From: Rhodobiaceae bacterium UBA7804
Lineage (GTDB): Bacteria > Pseudomonadota > Alphaproteobacteria > Parvibaculales > Parvibaculaceae
DNA: 64,000 nucleotides
NCBI GenBank assembly: GCA_002480495.1
Contig: DLCG01000005.1
Span: forward strand, 245,159-309,158
Direction of reading: 5' to 3'
Below are positions 17,496 through 26,550 of the stretch, in pieces. The first letter of the stretch is position 1, and each line of letters starts with the position of its first letter. The notes beneath the pieces are model-generated. The model was not told where the DNA came from and did not search any database. It was given only the letters and a program-made list of their open reading frames with translations. A program made the translations under genes and the position numbers.

Positions 17496-17888
17496 ATGTC
17501 TTTGCGCTTCCTGATCGTCACGGCTGTCATGGCGGCGGGGCTTGCGGGTCCGGCGGCAGCTGAGAATGTGCGTTGGATCGACCCTTGGGCGCCGGCGGAC
17601 GCCTATCCGGAATTGGCCGGGGGGCCTTCGGCGCAGTTTCATTCCCGGCAGGAGGGAATTGTCTGGATCGATCCCTGGGCGGGCGATCGTTGCGACTGTG
17701 CGGAAGGGCGCGCCGATATTACCGGCTCCGTCGGCCTTGCCGGTTTCAACGGAGGCGTCGGCAACAGGCAGACATTGGTCGTCATTCAAAACGGCTTCTA
17801 TTTCAATCGTTCGCTTCCCGCCGGCCAGGCTGTCATGACGGGCGCCCGCGCTGCCCCGGTTCATCCACTCGGCCGCCCGCGCTTCTGA
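17496..17888 (+). CDS. Secreted protein of unknown function
   Basis: 130 residues: signal peptide (MSLRFLIVTAVMAAGLAGPAAA) and a mature part with WIDPWAP and WIDPWAG about 35 residues apart, two Cys (CDC) and a glycine-rich middle. The ATG at 17496 is preceded by GAGGGG. I do not recognise the family. It stands alone behind the palindromic operator and is followed by an imperfect hairpin with a T-rich tail (about 17905-17946). Confidence 0.65.
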   Translation: MSLRFLIVTAVMAAGLAGPAAAENVRWIDPWAPADAYPELAGGPSAQFHSRQEGIVWIDPWAGDRCDCAEGRADITGSVGLAGFNGGVGNRQTLVVIQNGFYFNRSLPAGQAVMTGARAAPVHPLGRPRF

Positions 17889-17960
17889 TCGCGGCTAAAA
17901 ATGAAACAGGAGAGGCGATGGAATCGCGCTCCCCTGTTCTTTCTTGACTGGTGGCGCCAA

Positions 17961-18218
17961 TCACATGTGCCCGTCACCGGACATGTGATCGTCATCCATC
18001 GCGCCATCATCCGACATGCTGTCTTCTTCCATCATGCCGTCGCCGGACATGTGGTCTCCTTCCATCATGCCTTCATCGGACATGTCGTCGCCGGCGGTCA
18101 TGCCTTCTCCCGACATGTGATCGTCAGACATCATCTCTTCCGCATGGGCGGGAAGGGCGGCCACCGCGCCAAGAAGGGCGATGCCGAAAGCCGCCGCAGC
18201 GGTCTGAATGCGTTTCAT
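17961..18218 (-). CDS. Secreted Met/Asp-rich repeat protein
   Basis: 85 residues: signal peptide (MKRIQTAAAAFGIALLGAVAALPAHA) followed by about 58 residues made of degenerate 9-11-residue units such as DDHMSGEGM, DDMSDEGMM and DDHMSGDGM. Only Met, Asp, Glu, Gly, Ser, His, Ala and Thr occur in the mature part, which must be disordered and strongly acidic. It recalls the pentapeptide MXKDX repeat proteins. Met/His/Asp content suggests periplasmic metal binding, which is inference. Start chosen at the ATG before the signal peptide. Confidence 0.65.
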   Translation of the reverse strand: MKRIQTAAAAFGIALLGAVAALPAHAEEMMSDDHMSGEGMTAGDDMSDEGMMEGDHMSGDGMMEEDSMSDDGAMDDDHMSGDGHM

Positions 18219-18382
18219 CGAATTTTCCTGTCTTTCATGACGTTTCCGCATGAGCCTCGGGCGTTCCGCCCGGCTCCTCTCCTCTATAAAGGGTTGGTTC
18301 CGCACGGTTGATTCACGTCTGAGCACTTCGAGGTGAATATTGCTCGCGCGGCCTCACGAGGCCGTGAAGCCGCTTTTCCCGC

Positions 18383-19054
18383 TCACTCGAAGCCGTGAAA
18401 GGTTGCGAAACTCTCGAGCGGCTCGCGTTCGGCAACGAGGCTGTTCACGGGCTGCGTTTCATCCGCATAGCCGAGCGACATACCGCAGACGATAAATTCG
18501 TCGTCGGGCACATTCAGAACACGGCGAGTCACGCTCCAGAAATTGTTCCATGCGCCCTGCGAGCAGGTGTCGAGGCCGCGCGACTTCGCGGCCAGCATGA
18601 TCGACTGCATGAAGATACCGATATCGAGGAAGCTCATCGCATCGAGATCCTTGTCGATCGTGAAGATGAGGCCGACGGGCGCATCGAAGAACTGATAGTT
18701 GCGGCCCCATTGCTTCCAGTTCGCTTCCTGGTCGCCTTTCGGGATGCCGAGGAGCCCATACATCGCCTTGCCGAGCGTGCGCATGCGCGTCGTGTAGGGT
18801 TCCTTGCGCTTCGATGTGCGGGGGAATTCCGCGCCCTTGTCTTCCGGGTCCGTCTCGCGATGCGCCAGCACTTCTTCCTCGAGCCGGCGGCGTACATCGC
18901 CTGCCACCACATGTACCTTCCAGGGCTGGATATTCGTGCCGGAGGGCGAGAGCTTCGCCAGCTCGAGAATTTCCTTCACGAGGTCGAGAGGAACGGGGTC
19001 GGGCCGGAAGGCGCGCACGGATTTCCGCGCCTTCAGCGCTTCTTCGAGTTTCAT
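18383..19054 (-). CDS. Nitroreductase family protein
   Basis: 223 residues from the ATG at 19054. FMN-binding features are ARKSVRAFRPDPV, LAKLSPSGTNIQPWKVHVV and the C-terminal CGMSLGYADETQPVN. These flavoenzymes reduce nitroaromatics, quinones or enones with NAD(P)H. It is a single gene, divergent from the GST at 19207. Confidence 0.87.
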   Translation of the reverse strand: MKLEEALKARKSVRAFRPDPVPLDLVKEILELAKLSPSGTNIQPWKVHVVAGDVRRRLEEEVLAHRETDPEDKGAEFPRTSKRKEPYTTRMRTLGKAMYGLLGIPKGDQEANWKQWGRNYQFFDAPVGLIFTIDKDLDAMSFLDIGIFMQSIMLAAKSRGLDTCSQGAWNNFWSVTRRVLNVPDDEFIVCGMSLGYADETQPVNSLVAEREPLESFATFHGFE

Positions 19055-19206
19055 TGGCAATCTCCGGAAAACCGATGTCGATGGCCGGATTGTCGGGGAG
19101 AGGCCGCCGTCCCGCAAGCGTCTTTACCCGATCATGCGCGCCCTTCTTGATATTATAGCATTTAACATGCCATAAAGTTCCGCCTGCCGCAGCCGGGGAA
19201 CCCGCA

Positions 19207-20316
19207 ATGCCCGCCGCCGACCGCATGACCGTTCACGGCCTGACGCTTTCCTATTTCACGGGGAAGCTCGAAGCCTATCTGCGTGCGAAGGGCATCCCTT
19301 ATCGTTTCGCGGAAATGGACACGGCTTCTTTCCGCCGTGCGGGCAGGGCGACGGGTGTCCTCCAGATGCCGCAGATCGAGATGCCGGACGGGCGATGGCT
19401 TACCGACACGACGGCGATCATTGCCCGTTTCGAGGCGGAGGCCGAAGGTCCTTCCATGTCGCCCTCCGATCCCGCCACGAAATTCGTGAGCCTTCTCCTC
19501 GAAGACTATGGCGACGAGTGGCTCTGGCGTCCGGCGCTCCACTATCGCTGGTCCTTCCCGGAGGACATGACGCTCATGAGCTCGCAGATCGCCCGCACGA
19601 TGATGCGCGATCTGAAACTTCCCTTCTGGATGAAGCGTCAGGCGATCCTCCGGCGTCAGCGCAAGGTCTATCTCGCGGAGGATGGCGTGACGAGCGAGAC
19701 CGCCCCGCAGATCGAAGCGCTCTATCTCGATACGCTCGACGCGATGGAGACCGTGCTTGCGAAGCGCCCCTTCCTGATGGGCGAGCGGCCGGTCGAAGCC
19801 GATTTCGGCTTCTTCGGTTCCATGTTTCGCCATTTTTCCAGCGATCCGACGCCTGCCGGCATCATGCGCGCGCGCGCGCCGCATGTCGCGCTCTGGGTGG
19901 CGCGTCTCTGGGCCGTGTCACCGCGGGAAGTTGCCGCCGCGCGCCTTCCCGCCGAGGCACCCGAGGATCTCGCCCCCATTTACGCGCATATCGTCTCCGG
20001 CTACCTGCCTTATCTCGCCGCCAACGATCGTGCGCTTGCGGCCGGCGAAACGTATGTAAGCTATGAGGTGCAAGGCATTCGCTGGAAGGTGCCCGTCAAT
20101 CCGTATCGCGCTCATTGTCTTGCCGTGCTTTGCGGACACTACGAAAATCTCGATCTCGCGGCGCGGGAGAAGGTCGACCGCCTTCTGCCGGGTGCGGCCG
20201 AAGTTCTTTCGGCCAGATGCAGAAGCAATGTTTCGGAAGTAACGCCGTCGGGAGACGGGAGGATGGTTTCCCGGCCCCTGGACCGGCAGTGGCGCGGCCA
20301 GAACCGTCAAGCGTAA
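19207..20316 (+). CDS. Glutathione S-transferase-like protein, long form
   Basis: 369 residues, longer than a canonical GST. The thioredoxin-like N-terminus (SYFTGKLEAYLRAKGIPYRF, LQMPQIEMPDGRWLTDTTAI) and helical C-domain (LMGERPVEADFGFFG) are clear. The extra 100 C-terminal residues have no family I recognise. GGGGA precedes the ATG. It lies 11 nt upstream of the sulfatase, so the two are probably one transcript. Confidence 0.78.
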   Translation: MPAADRMTVHGLTLSYFTGKLEAYLRAKGIPYRFAEMDTASFRRAGRATGVLQMPQIEMPDGRWLTDTTAIIARFEAEAEGPSMSPSDPATKFVSLLLEDYGDEWLWRPALHYRWSFPEDMTLMSSQIARTMMRDLKLPFWMKRQAILRRQRKVYLAEDGVTSETAPQIEALYLDTLDAMETVLAKRPFLMGERPVEADFGFFGSMFRHFSSDPTPAGIMRARAPHVALWVARLWAVSPREVAAARLPAEAPEDLAPIYAHIVSGYLPYLAANDRALAAGETYVSYEVQGIRWKVPVNPYRAHCLAVLCGHYENLDLAAREKVDRLLPGAAEVLSARCRSNVSEVTPSGDGRMVSRPLDRQWRGQNRQA

Positions 20317-20327
20317 AAGGGGACAAG

Positions 20328-22103
20328 ATGAAGTTCGGAAGAATTCTGTCGCTCGGTGCGGCGCTGCTGGCCTTCTCGCCAGTTCCTGTCGGTGCCGAAG
20401 AGGCCCGCCCCAACATCGTTGTCATTCTCGTCGACGATGTCGGTTTCAGCGATTTCGGCGCTTATGGCAGCGAGATTGCGACACCCAATATCGATGCGCT
20501 TGCCGAACGAGGCGCGCTTTTCTCCAATTTTCATGCTTCGCCGATTTGCGCCCCCTCGCGCGCCATGCTGATGACGGGTGTCGACAGCCATCTCGCGGGT
20601 GTCGGCAATCTGCCGGAGTCCTTGCCGCTGGAGCATCGCGGTTCGCCTGCCTATCTGGGACATCTGGCCGAGGATGTCGTTACGGTCGCAAGCCGGCTGC
20701 AGGCGGCGGGCTATCGCACGACGATGGTCGGCAAGTGGCATCTCGGTCACGAGACGCCGGAAATGCTGCCACCCGCTCACGGCTTTGATCGCTCCTTCGC
20801 GCTCGATGCGTCCGGTGCGGATAACTGGGAGAAGCGGTCCTATCTGCCGATCTACGACACCGCGCCCTGGTTCGAGGATGGCAAGCCGGCCGATCTGCCG
20901 GACGATTTCTATTCCTCCAAATTCATCGTGGACAAGACAATCGAGTATCTTGGCGAAAGCAGAACGAGCGGAAGGCCCTTCTTTTCCTATCTGTCGTTCC
21001 AGGCAAACCACATTCCCGTGCAGGCGCCGCGCGAATTCGTCGACAAGTATGTCGGCGTCTACGACAAGGGCTGGCATGAGCTCCGCCGTTCGCGCCTCGC
21101 GGGTGTCGTGAGCAAGGGTCTTGTCGCCGAGGATACGGTTCTCGGGCCCATGCCCGCGGGTTTGAAGGAATGGGACGCGCTATCGGAAGAGGAGCGTAAG
21201 GCGCTCGCCATGAACATGGCCGTCCATGCGGGCATGCTGGAAGCGATGGACCATCATGTCGGCCGTTTCATTTCCCATCTGAAGGAGACGGGCGAATACG
21301 AGAATACGGTCTTCTTCGTCGTTTCGGATAACGGGCCGGAGCCGAATGCGCCGACCGACACGGCGGGCTTTGCGCAATGGCTCTGGTGGGTCGGCTACAG
21401 CCGGGATCTCGATCGCCTTGGCGAGAAGGGCACCTATGCCTTCATCGGTCCCGAGTTTGCCAGCGCCGATGCCGCTCCCGGCGCCTTCTTCAAGCTCCAT
21501 GCTGGCGAGGGCGGTATCCGCGTGCCTTTCATCGTGTCGGGGGCGGGCGTCCCGGCGCTTGGAAATGTCGACGGCTTCAGCTTCATCACCGACATAGCAC
21601 CGACCATTCTCGGCCTTGCGGGCGTTCAGGCGGGCGGTGAGTTCGAAGGCCGGCCGGTCAAGGAAATGACCGGGCGGTCGCTTCTGCCGGTCCTGCGGGG
21701 CGAAGCCGCATCGCCCTATTCGGAGAATGATGCGGTCGGCATGGAGGCGGCGGGCAATGTCGCGCTTTTCCGCGGCAGCTACAAACTCGTGCGCAACATG
21801 CCGCCTTATGGGGACGGCGAGTTCTACCTCTACGACATCGCCGCCGATCCCGGTGAAACCAACGACCTCAGGGATGCAGAGCCGGAACGCTTCGCCGCCA
21901 TGATGAAGGAATATGAAGACTATTCCGCTTCGGTCGGTGTTCTCGAGGTGCCCGAGGGCTATGAGCAGATGAAGCAGCTCACGATCAACCGGGTATATGA
22001 CAGGCGCTGGCAGCTCATCGCGTCCGCGCTTGCCGCGCTTGGCATTATTGCCGGCCTCGTCTGGCTTGCGGTTCTTGGCGTGAGGCGGTTTCCCGGCCGT
22101 TAA
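20328..22103 (+). CDS. Arylsulfatase (type I, Cys-type), membrane-anchored
   Basis: 591 residues with a signal peptide to about 23. The active-site signature C-A-P-S-R at C74 is the Cys-type sequence converted to formylglycine; D36-D37 and TTMVGKWHLGH provide further active-site residues, and VVSDNGPEPN fits the metal site. A C-terminal helix (LAALGIIAGLVWLAVLGV) would tether it to the inner membrane, facing the periplasm. It hydrolyses sulfate esters. No formylglycine-generating enzyme is in the window. AAAAGGGGAC precedes the ATG at 20328; longer in-frame extensions overlap the GST. Confidence 0.9.
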   Translation: MKFGRILSLGAALLAFSPVPVGAEEARPNIVVILVDDVGFSDFGAYGSEIATPNIDALAERGALFSNFHASPICAPSRAMLMTGVDSHLAGVGNLPESLPLEHRGSPAYLGHLAEDVVTVASRLQAAGYRTTMVGKWHLGHETPEMLPPAHGFDRSFALDASGADNWEKRSYLPIYDTAPWFEDGKPADLPDDFYSSKFIVDKTIEYLGESRTSGRPFFSYLSFQANHIPVQAPREFVDKYVGVYDKGWHELRRSRLAGVVSKGLVAEDTVLGPMPAGLKEWDALSEEERKALAMNMAVHAGMLEAMDHHVGRFISHLKETGEYENTVFFVVSDNGPEPNAPTDTAGFAQWLWWVGYSRDLDRLGEKGTYAFIGPEFASADAAPGAFFKLHAGEGGIRVPFIVSGAGVPALGNVDGFSFITDIAPTILGLAGVQAGGEFEGRPVKEMTGRSLLPVLRGEAASPYSENDAVGMEAAGNVALFRGSYKLVRNMPPYGDGEFYLYDIAADPGETNDLRDAEPERFAAMMKEYEDYSASVGVLEVPEGYEQMKQLTINRVYDRRWQLIASALAALGIIAGLVWLAVLGVRRFPGR

Positions 22104-23335
22104 AGGCCGAGCACCGCCTTCGCCATGATGTTGCGCTGGATCTCGTTCGTGCCCGCATAGATCGAGCCCGCGCGGTCGTTCAGATATTTCGGCGTAACGG
22201 GCCAGGCATAGTCGGGGCCGACCGGTGTTTCATTGGCCGAGAGGGAAGGTGCGTCCGGCACCGGGCCGCCGGGCGCCGTCGCATGTGGCTGGAAGGGAAC
22301 CGCGTAATGGGCAACCGCCTCCAGCGCGAGTTCCGTCAGTCTCTGGCTGAGCTCTGTGCCTCTTGTCTTCAGGAGCGAGCTTTCCGCACCCGGCGCCTCG
22401 CCGTTCGACAAGGCCGACATGATCCGGTGTTCGGTGTATTCGAGAGCGGTGATCTCGGAAGCCGCATCGGCGAGCTTCCGGGCAAATGCCGGGTCCTCGA
22501 TCAATCTGCCGCTCCCGTCGCCCGCTTCGGTGCCCGCCATGCGCCGGATGCGTTCGAGCCGCGTGTGGAGGCCCGGCGCATAGGCATGGCCGCCGCGTTC
22601 GAACTGCATGAGATATTTTGCGACGGTCCAGCCTTCGCCGACCTTGCCGACCACATTCTTCTTCGGCACGCGCACATCCGTGAAGAATATCTGGTTCTGG
22701 ATATGCTCCCCGGAAAGCATCACCAGCGGCTCCACTTTCAGGCCCGGCGTGTCCATGTCGATCAGGATGAAGGTGATGCCGCGCTGCGGGATGTCCTCTT
22801 TCGATGTGCGGACGAGATTGAAGATGCGGTTGGCGTAGTTGGCATGCGTCGTCCAGATCTTCTGGCCGTTGCAGATGAAATCGTCGCCATCTTCCACCGC
22901 GCTCATCTGGAGGCTGGCGAGATCCGACCCTGACCCCGGTTCGGAATATCCCTGACACCAGAAATCCTCACCGGAGAGAATGCGGGGCAGGTACCAGGCT
23001 TTCTGCTCCGGTGTGCCATAGCCGATGAGCACCGGCCCGCACATTCCAAGCCCCATGGGCGAAAGAGGCGGGGCGCCCGCCGCCGAAAGTTCGCTCGAGA
23101 AGATGTAGTGCTGGATGACCGTCCAGTCGCAGCCGCCATATTCCACGGGCCATGACGGGGCGACCCATCCTTTTTCGTAAAGGGCCTTGTGCCAGGTCAT
23201 GGTCGTTTCGTAGTCGGCATAGACGCTCGTCATCCTGCGGCTTACCGCGCGCAGTTCCGGCGTCAGCTTTTCGTCGAGAAAGGCTCTCACTTCATCGCGA
23301 AAGGCGGCATCGGCCGCACTGAAGGCGAGTTCCAC
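22100..23335 (-). CDS. Acyl-CoA dehydrogenase
   Basis: 411 residues: N-terminal helical domain, central WCQGYSEPGSGSDLASLQ and FICNGQKIWTTHA, and C-terminal helices ending YAGTNEIQRNIMAKAVLGL, the flavin-binding signature of the family. It oxidises acyl-CoA to enoyl-CoA, passing electrons to ETF. Closest in feel to the FadE-type ACADs used for branched or steroid-like acyl chains. Convergent with the sulfatase through a TTAA overlap. Confidence 0.9.
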   Translation of the reverse strand: MELAFSAADAAFRDEVRAFLDEKLTPELRAVSRRMTSVYADYETTMTWHKALYEKGWVAPSWPVEYGGCDWTVIQHYIFSSELSAAGAPPLSPMGLGMCGPVLIGYGTPEQKAWYLPRILSGEDFWCQGYSEPGSGSDLASLQMSAVEDGDDFICNGQKIWTTHANYANRIFNLVRTSKEDIPQRGITFILIDMDTPGLKVEPLVMLSGEHIQNQIFFTDVRVPKKNVVGKVGEGWTVAKYLMQFERGGHAYAPGLHTRLERIRRMAGTEAGDGSGRLIEDPAFARKLADAASEITALEYTEHRIMSALSNGEAPGAESSLLKTRGTELSQRLTELALEAVAHYAVPFQPHATAPGGPVPDAPSLSANETPVGPDYAWPVTPKYLNDRAGSIYAGTNEIQRNIMAKAVLGL

Positions 23336-23496
23336 GTTTTCCTCCCGGTATTTCGCTTGTTCGGCAAGTTTCGATAGGAAGGAGTAGGCCGCCGGTGGAA
23401 GGGCGCTGTCAAACGGGGTCGGTTTTCGTGAGCTTTTCGTTAGGTCATTTTCGCTATGCCGGTACCATAGTGGGTACGCTGCCCCGGAGGTGGACC

Positions 23497-24285
23497 ATGA
23501 GCGCGGACGAAGTCAGGCTCGAACTGCACCAGTTTCGTCTCTCGCACTACAACGAAAAGGTGCGCTGGGCGCTCGACGTCAAGGGCGTCCCTCACAAGCG
23601 CATCTCGCATCTTCCCGGTCCGCATATGGCGGCGATCCGCAAGCTTACCGGCACATCGGAAACGCCGGTCGTCCGGATCGGCGGGGTTGTCGTCGCCGGT
23701 TCCGCCGACATCATCGACATGCTCGAAGGCCATTATCCCGAGCCGCCGCTTTATCCCGCCGATCCCGGGCAGCGCCGTGCCGCGCTCGGACTTCAGGCTC
23801 GTTTCGATGCCGATGTCGGTCCTGCGGTTCGCCGTGCGCTTTTTGCCGAGCTTGTGAAGGAGCCGTCCTATCTCTGCCGTATCTTTGCGAGCGGCGAGTC
23901 ATGGGTCACCCGCACCGGCTATCGCGCCATGATGCCAGTCGTCACACGCGTCATGGCGCGCACAATGGAGACGCAGGATCCGGCGGCCGTCGCCGCTGCC
24001 CGGCATGCGACCCATGCCGCCCTCGACCGCTTGGCTTCGCTCGCGGAGCCGGGAACCTATCTCGTGGGTGACAGTTTCAGCGTGGCCGATCTCACTGCCG
24101 CCTCCCTCCTGGCGCCCGCCTGCAATCCGGCGCATCCGGATATGGAGCTTCCCTCGCCCCGGCCCGCCCGCATCGAGGACTGGCTCGCCCGCTGGGCCGA
24201 ACATCCCGGCGCGAAGTGGGTGCATGGCATCTATACGCGTCATCGTCCGCGCCGCGTCTTGCCGCTCCAGGCGGCAGCCGAATGA
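23497..24285 (+). CDS. Glutathione S-transferase family protein
   Basis: 262 residues from the ATG at 23497, which has GGAGG 7 nt upstream. HQFRLSHYNEKVRWALDVKGVPHK, SETPVVRIGG and VAGSADIIDMLE form the glutathione-binding domain; GDSFSVADLTAASLLAP is the C-domain N-capping motif. Role likely detoxification. It is divergent from the acyl-CoA dehydrogenase and upstream of the MFS transporter. Confidence 0.84.
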   Translation: MSADEVRLELHQFRLSHYNEKVRWALDVKGVPHKRISHLPGPHMAAIRKLTGTSETPVVRIGGVVVAGSADIIDMLEGHYPEPPLYPADPGQRRAALGLQARFDADVGPAVRRALFAELVKEPSYLCRIFASGESWVTRTGYRAMMPVVTRVMARTMETQDPAAVAAARHATHAALDRLASLAEPGTYLVGDSFSVADLTAASLLAPACNPAHPDMELPSPRPARIEDWLARWAEHPGAKWVHGIYTRHRPRRVLPLQAAAE

Positions 24286-24381
24286 TTTCCACGGCGGGCG
24301 GGCTGGAAAGCCTGTCCCGTTTCACGTAAAGGAAGGGCGGTTCCCGCGAGAGGAACGGATTCCGGGAAGGCTCTTCATTCC

Positions 24382-25731
24382 ATGCCCGCAGACGAAGAAA
24401 CGAGGACGGCCGAACCTGCCGCTCCGCTGAAGACATCGGCGCCAGAGCCGGGCGATTCCCCGCGACGGACCACGCCACAGGAGCGCAAACGCGCTTTTCT
24501 TATTCTTTTCGTCTGTCTGCTTTCGGTCGGCATGGGGCAGACGCTCGTCTTTGCGGTGTTGCCGCCCATTGCCGCCGATCTCGGCATGAGCGAGTTCGAG
24601 ACGACGATGATCTTCTCGCTTTCCGCCGCGCTCTGGGTGCTCACCAGCACCTTCTGGGGGAGGCGGAGCGACGTGATGGGCCGCAAGCCCGTCATTCTCA
24701 TCGGTATATTCGGTTTCGCGATCTCGACCACGCTTGTCGGCGTCGTTCTCCTCGCCGGCTACTGGCACTGGATTTCCCTCACGCTCATGTTTCCGCTCGT
24801 CATGGGCGCGCGTGCGATCTTCGGCATGTTCGGCTCGGGATCGATGCCCGCCTCGCAGGCCTATGTCGCGGATCGTACCACGCGGGCGGAACGCGCGGGC
24901 AGCATCGCGCAGATCGGGGCGGCCTTCGGTCTCGGCACGGTGGTCGGGCCGGGCGTCGCTGCGGCCTTTGCGGAGATCCATATTCTCGCGCCGTTCTTCG
25001 CCGTCGGCCTTCTCGCCTTCATCAGCGCCATCGCGATCTGGATATTGCTGCCGGAGCGCACGCGCCCGAAGAAGCTTCTCAGCGAAAAGCAGGAGCAGCG
25101 CGCCTCGCTCAACTGGCGCGCGCCCAATGTGCTGCCCTGGCTCGTCATCGGCGTGGTGCTCAGCCTCAGCCAGTCGATCATGATGCAGCTTTTCGCCTTC
25201 TATCTGATGGCCGAACTCGGCATGCAGGGCTCGGAAGCGACGCAGCTCGTCAGCGTCGGCATGATGGCGATGGCGATGGCGACGCTCGTCGCCCAGCTCG
25301 GCCTCATCCAGCGTTTCGATCTGTCGGTGCAGTTCCTGCTCCGCTGGGGCGCGATCACGATGATCGTTTCATTCGCGATGCTGGTCGTGGGCGGTTCCTA
25401 TGGCGTCCTCGTTTCCGCGCTCGCGCTTGCCGGTCTCGGTTTCGGCTTCCTCCGGTCGGGGCTGTCGGCGGGCGCTTCCTTGTCGGTCTCCCTCAAGGAT
25501 CAGGGCGCCGTTGCAGGGCTGATCGGTTCCACTGCCGCGACGGGTCACATCCTGAACCCGGCTATCGGCATTCCCCTTTTCTATGTTCTGCACTCCGCGC
25601 CCTTCATCCTGGGCATTGCGCTCATGGTGCTCATCCTCGCCTTCGCGCTCTTCCATCCGGTCTTGAAGACGCTGCGTGGCAGCGATGCCAGCATGGTGGA
25701 TGAGGATGAAGAGGAAATCGGCCTGCACTAG
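24382..25731 (+). CDS. MFS transporter
   Basis: 449 residues, 12 predicted helices and a 45-residue Glu/Pro/Thr-rich cytoplasmic N-terminus. The loop 2-3 motif is present as FWGRRSDVMGRKPVIL, and motif C-like glycine-rich stretches (GTVVGPGVAAAFAE) suggest a drug/metabolite proton antiporter. The C-terminus is acidic (DEDEEEIGLH). Its stop overlaps the convergent CPBP gene by 4 nt (CTAG). Confidence 0.87.
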   Translation: MPADEETRTAEPAAPLKTSAPEPGDSPRRTTPQERKRAFLILFVCLLSVGMGQTLVFAVLPPIAADLGMSEFETTMIFSLSAALWVLTSTFWGRRSDVMGRKPVILIGIFGFAISTTLVGVVLLAGYWHWISLTLMFPLVMGARAIFGMFGSGSMPASQAYVADRTTRAERAGSIAQIGAAFGLGTVVGPGVAAAFAEIHILAPFFAVGLLAFISAIAIWILLPERTRPKKLLSEKQEQRASLNWRAPNVLPWLVIGVVLSLSQSIMMQLFAFYLMAELGMQGSEATQLVSVGMMAMAMATLVAQLGLIQRFDLSVQFLLRWGAITMIVSFAMLVVGGSYGVLVSALALAGLGFGFLRSGLSAGASLSVSLKDQGAVAGLIGSTAATGHILNPAIGIPLFYVLHSAPFILGIALMVLILAFALFHPVLKTLRGSDASMVDEDEEEIGLH

Positions 25732-26498
25732 TCTTCGCGCGTATAGCGAAAATGCGCGAGGGTCCGCGGACTCCAGAGGAAGACAATTCCCGCGCACGCT
25801 ACCGCGAGCGGGACGAAAGTCACAGCCGGATCGTAGTGCGACCCATAAACCGGGAAGAGAAAGAAGGCGACGTTGCTCATGGTGTGGAACAACGCCGCGA
25901 TGAAAACGCTACGGCCGCCATTGACGTAAAGCCAGACGGTGACAACCCGAAGCAGGATCGTCACCAGGCAATGCCAGACGATCCATTCGAGGCTTCGGCC
26001 CGTCTGAAAGTAGGGCACGACATGCCAGGCGAGCCAGACCAGCGCGAGAATGAAAGTCGCGCCGATCGCGGTCCGGCCAGCCATTAACCTGTCATAGGCA
26101 TAGCCTTGCCAGCCGATCTCCTCGCCAAGCGCGGCGGTGAAGAACATCAGGAAAAAGAGCGGTATGGCGAGAAGCGGAATTTGTGGGTCCGGTATCTCCG
26201 CTCCCATCAGCCGGAGGATTGCGTAGCTGAGCGCAAGCATCACCGGCATGAAGAGGAAAGCCACAAGAAACCAGTGCCTGCGCGGCACGCGGTTCCAGTC
26301 GAACGAACGAGCAAGGAGCGCCTTCGCTGCGCCGGGTCCCTTCTCGATGCGGACGAAGAGAAGCGCCAGCAAGGCGGGCGTGAAAGCCATCAGCGAACTG
26401 GCGGGCAGGTCGATCGGCAGCGGCAGTTCGGCCGTGTGACCGATCAGCCAGAAGGGGATGGAAGCGAGGAGGACGGCGATGAAGTAGCGATAGACCAT
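25728..26498 (-). CDS. CPBP-family intramembrane metalloprotease
   Basis: 256 residues, about eight helices. The three active-site segments are seen: GEEIGWQGYAYDRL (paired Glu), LVWLAWHVVPYF (His) and ALFHTMSNVAFF (His/Asn). Bacterial members of this Rce1-like family can process signal or bacteriocin-type peptides, but most, including this, have no known substrate. Confidence 0.83.
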   Translation of the reverse strand: MVYRYFIAVLLASIPFWLIGHTAELPLPIDLPASSLMAFTPALLALLFVRIEKGPGAAKALLARSFDWNRVPRRHWFLVAFLFMPVMLALSYAILRLMGAEIPDPQIPLLAIPLFFLMFFTAALGEEIGWQGYAYDRLMAGRTAIGATFILALVWLAWHVVPYFQTGRSLEWIVWHCLVTILLRVVTVWLYVNGGRSVFIAALFHTMSNVAFFLFPVYGSHYDPAVTFVPLAVACAGIVFLWSPRTLAHFRYTRED

Positions 26499-26550
26499 TC
26501 CCGCCGCGCTCCCCTGTTCATGCCGGCGCCTCGTCCGGCTCGCGGCCAGT

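Noticed and set aside
20115..20327. N-terminal extension of the sulfatase to 662 residues
   Set aside because: It lies within the GST gene; the signal peptide and ribosome site place the start at 20328.
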